A DNA stretch of 16,894 bases, from contig JALSIU010000203.1 of the NCBI GenBank assembly GCA_026989715.1, positions 1-16,894 of the forward strand, written 5' to 3'. The stretch comes from Methylomonas sp. (GTDB taxonomy: Bacteria > Pseudomonadota > Gammaproteobacteria > Methylococcales > Methylomonadaceae). The notes below the pieces were generated by a model that saw only the letters and a program-made list of their open reading frames with translations, had not been told where the DNA came from and did no database searches. The translations under genes were made by a program, and so were the position numbers. Position 1 is the first letter of the stretch; every line of letters begins with the position of its first letter. This document shows positions 15,076-16,894 of this stretch, piece after piece.

Positions 15076-16894
15076 TTATTCAGAAACCAAGGCTTGATCA
15101 ATCACTTGGCGAATGGTGGTTTCTATCTCTTCATCGCTACGACCTGAACCCGTCGCATCAAACTTGACCAAACGGGCTTTCACCGCCTGAAAAAAAGCCA
15201 CTTCTTCTTTAACATCCATTGCTTGCTCATGGGGTATGGCAATGGCAAAGGCTTTTGAAAGAGCTGTTACTTCACCCACAAAGCGTTTTTTACCGTCATC
15301 CAAGCCTAGAATATGATCTTCCGCTGCTAAAATAAGTGACAGTTTTTTTGCGGTATCTGCGGCGAAATAGTCTTCGTAAGCAAAACCATGAAATAGCTGA
15401 GAGACCACTTCCAGCTTTCCTAGCATCAACTCAACAGCTTGCTCTTGTAGGATGGTAGGGTCGCCTTTTCCGCCCGCATCCGAATAAAAAGAAAGGGCTT
15501 TTTTAAGATCAGAGGCAATCCCCAAATAATCTACAATCAAGCCACCTGGTTTATCTTTATAAATCCGATTCACCCGTGCAATCGCCTGCATCAGGTTATG
15601 GCCTTTCATTGGCTTATCAATATAAAGTGTGTGCAAACTGGGGGCATCAAAGCCTGTTAGCCACATATCCCGCACAATCACCAGTTTAAGCGGATCATCA
15701 GGGTGTTTCATTCTGTCTGCCAGCATTTTTCTTTGTGCTTTGCTGGTATGGTGCTTGGCTATTTCAGGGCCATCGGATGAGCTGGAGGTCATCACCACTT
15801 TAATCACACCCTTACCCAAATCATCGGAATGCCAATCGGGTTTTATTCTAATGATTTGGGCGTATAACTCGGCGGCAATGCGTCGGCTCATGGAAACAAT
15901 CATGCCTTTTCCAGCAAACACTTCTTGCCGTTGTTCAAAATGGCTGACAATATCCTGAGCAATGTTTTTAATACGATTTTCGCTACCGATCAATGCCTCT
16001 AACTGTGTCCATTTGGCTTTGGCTTTTTGGGTTGCGCTTAAATCATCTTGATCCAATTCATCATCCAGCTTTTCAACCAGTTCTTTGCCTTCCTCGCTCA
16101 AGTTGACCTTGGCTAGACGGCTTTCATAATAAATACGCACCGTTGCCCCGTCTTCCACCGCTTGAGCAATATCGTACACATCAATATAATGCCCAAAAAC
16201 GGCTGGGGTATTGGTGTCGGTGCTTTCTATGGGTGTCCCCGTAAAGCCTAAATAGGTGGCATTGGGCAAGGCATCGCGCATGTATTTGGCAAAACCGTAG
16301 ACGACTTTTTTACCTACCACATTGCCTAGCGTGTCTTTATCATCAATGGTTTTTGCTTTAAAACCATACTGGGTGCGGTGGGCCTCATCGGCGATCACCA
16401 CGATATTTTCCCGTGCCGACAAGGTATCAAACACATTGCCCTCATCTGGCTGAAATTTTTGAATGGTGGAGAAGATCACGCCACCCGAGGCGACTTGTAA
16501 TAATTCTTTGAGTTGATCGCGGTTTTCAACCTGTTTAGGTTCTTGTCGCAATAGTTGAGTTGATGAGGCAAAGGTATCAAATAGCTGATCATCTAAATCA
16601 TTGCGATCGGTAATCACTAAAATGGTCGGGTTATCTAGTGCCAGCACGATTTTTCCCGTAAAAAACACCATCGACAGCGACTTGCCACTGCCTTGGGTAT
16701 GCCAAACTACGCCACCTTTGCGGTCGCCTTTGGGGTGGTTTTTAACGGCGGGTAGCCCATAATTGGCAGGGCCTTCCATTGCCACATTGGGCGAACACAA
16801 GGTATCGCCCCTACGGTGTCCTGTGGCGCGTATGGTTGATTCCACCGCACGATTCACCGCATAATATTGATGATAGGCGGCTAATTTTTTAACC
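15076..16894 (-). CDS. hsdR: Type I restriction HsdR, motor domains (partial, N-terminus outside window)
   Basis: This is the translocase part of the R subunit of a type I restriction-modification enzyme, which pulls DNA with ATP and cuts it far from the recognition site. The frame remains open to the window edge, and the residues beyond the apparent GTG at 16857 (KLAAYHQYYAVNRAVEST) fit HsdR. The gene therefore continues to the right, with the N-terminal nuclease domain outside the window. Helicase motifs present are Walker A in TQGSGKS (GSGKS at 16693-16679), DEAH (16389-16378), LGFTGTPI, and the late motifs DMWLTGFDAPSLHTLYIDKP and QAIARVNRIYKDKPGGLIVD. The reading frame ends with a TAA after VIDQALVSE, just where related HsdR proteins carry on into VIDIFDAAGI. 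The remaining 200 residues are in the next frame segment. hsdM and hsdS are expected further right but cannot be seen. Confidence 0.93.
   Translation of the reverse strand, partial: VKKLAAYHQYYAVNRAVESTIRATGHRRGDTLCSPNVAMEGPANYGLPAVKNHPKGDRKGGVVWHTQGSGKSLSMVFFTGKIVLALDNPTILVITDRNDLDDQLFDTFASSTQLLRQEPKQVENRDQLKELLQVASGGVIFSTIQKFQPDEGNVFDTLSARENIVVIADEAHRTQYGFKAKTIDDKDTLGNVVGKKVVYGFAKYMRDALPNATYLGFTGTPIESTDTNTPAVFGHYIDVYDIAQAVEDGATVRIYYESRLAKVNLSEEGKELVEKLDDELDQDDLSATQKAKAKWTQLEALIGSENRIKNIAQDIVSHFEQRQEVFAGKGMIVSMSRRIAAELYAQIIRIKPDWHSDDLGKGVIKVVMTSSSSDGPEIAKHHTSKAQRKMLADRMKHPDDPLKLVIVRDMWLTGFDAPSLHTLYIDKPMKGHNLMQAIARVNRIYKDKPGGLIVDYLGIASDLKKALSFYSDAGGKGDPTILQEQAVELMLGKLEVVSQLFHGFAYEDYFAADTAKKLSLILAAEDHILGLDDGKKRFVGEVTALSKAFAIAIPHEQAMDVKEEVAFFQAVKARLVKFDATGSGRSDEEIETTIRQVIDQALVSE

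Overview
The window reads as chromosomal DNA of a gammaproteobacterium, moderately AT-rich. The pointers are a CysZ-type sulfate permease, the MtaD/MtnA version of methionine salvage (divergent neighbours, as known from Pseudomonas), and a c-di-GMP signalling operon. I cannot name the genus. Fifteen protein-coding segments cover almost all of the sequence. No rRNA, tRNA, insertion sequence or CRISPR array was seen, and no gap between genes exceeds 300 bases.

Layout, left to right. Positions 1-1125 hold the 3' part of a chemoreceptor gene, closed by a clear intrinsic terminator. cysZ (minus strand, 1165-1893) has its own promoter. mtnA (minus, 2073-3119) and mtaD (plus, from 3210) diverge and act in the same salvage route. 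mtaD is followed without a gap by an AEC-family and an EamA-family transporter (to 6329). A flavin reductase-like gene (minus, 6326-6805) meets the EamA gene tail to tail; the two stop codons share one CTAG. A 268-base divergent intergenic region leads to pgk (7074-8246). It contains the most striking non-coding element of the window: a consensus -10 box whose predicted start point falls on the first base of a long structured leader, ending in a terminator that competes with the leader's closing helix. This has the form of a riboswitch or attenuator.

From 8344 to 13472 lies a tightly packed signalling operon: a small secreted cytochrome c, a membrane PAS histidine kinase with a periplasmic sensor segment, a stand-alone receiver, and a receiver-PAS-PAS-GGDEF-EAL protein. 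The last three overlap by 8 and 4 bases. The likely flow is periplasmic signal, kinase, receiver(s), then c-di-GMP synthesis or breakdown. The right end (13505-16894, all minus strand) looks like accessory DNA. It has a type I restriction subunit HsdR cut by one in-frame TAA, a GC-rich folded spacer that weakly resembles an integron attC site, and an AT-rich orphan gene of unknown function.
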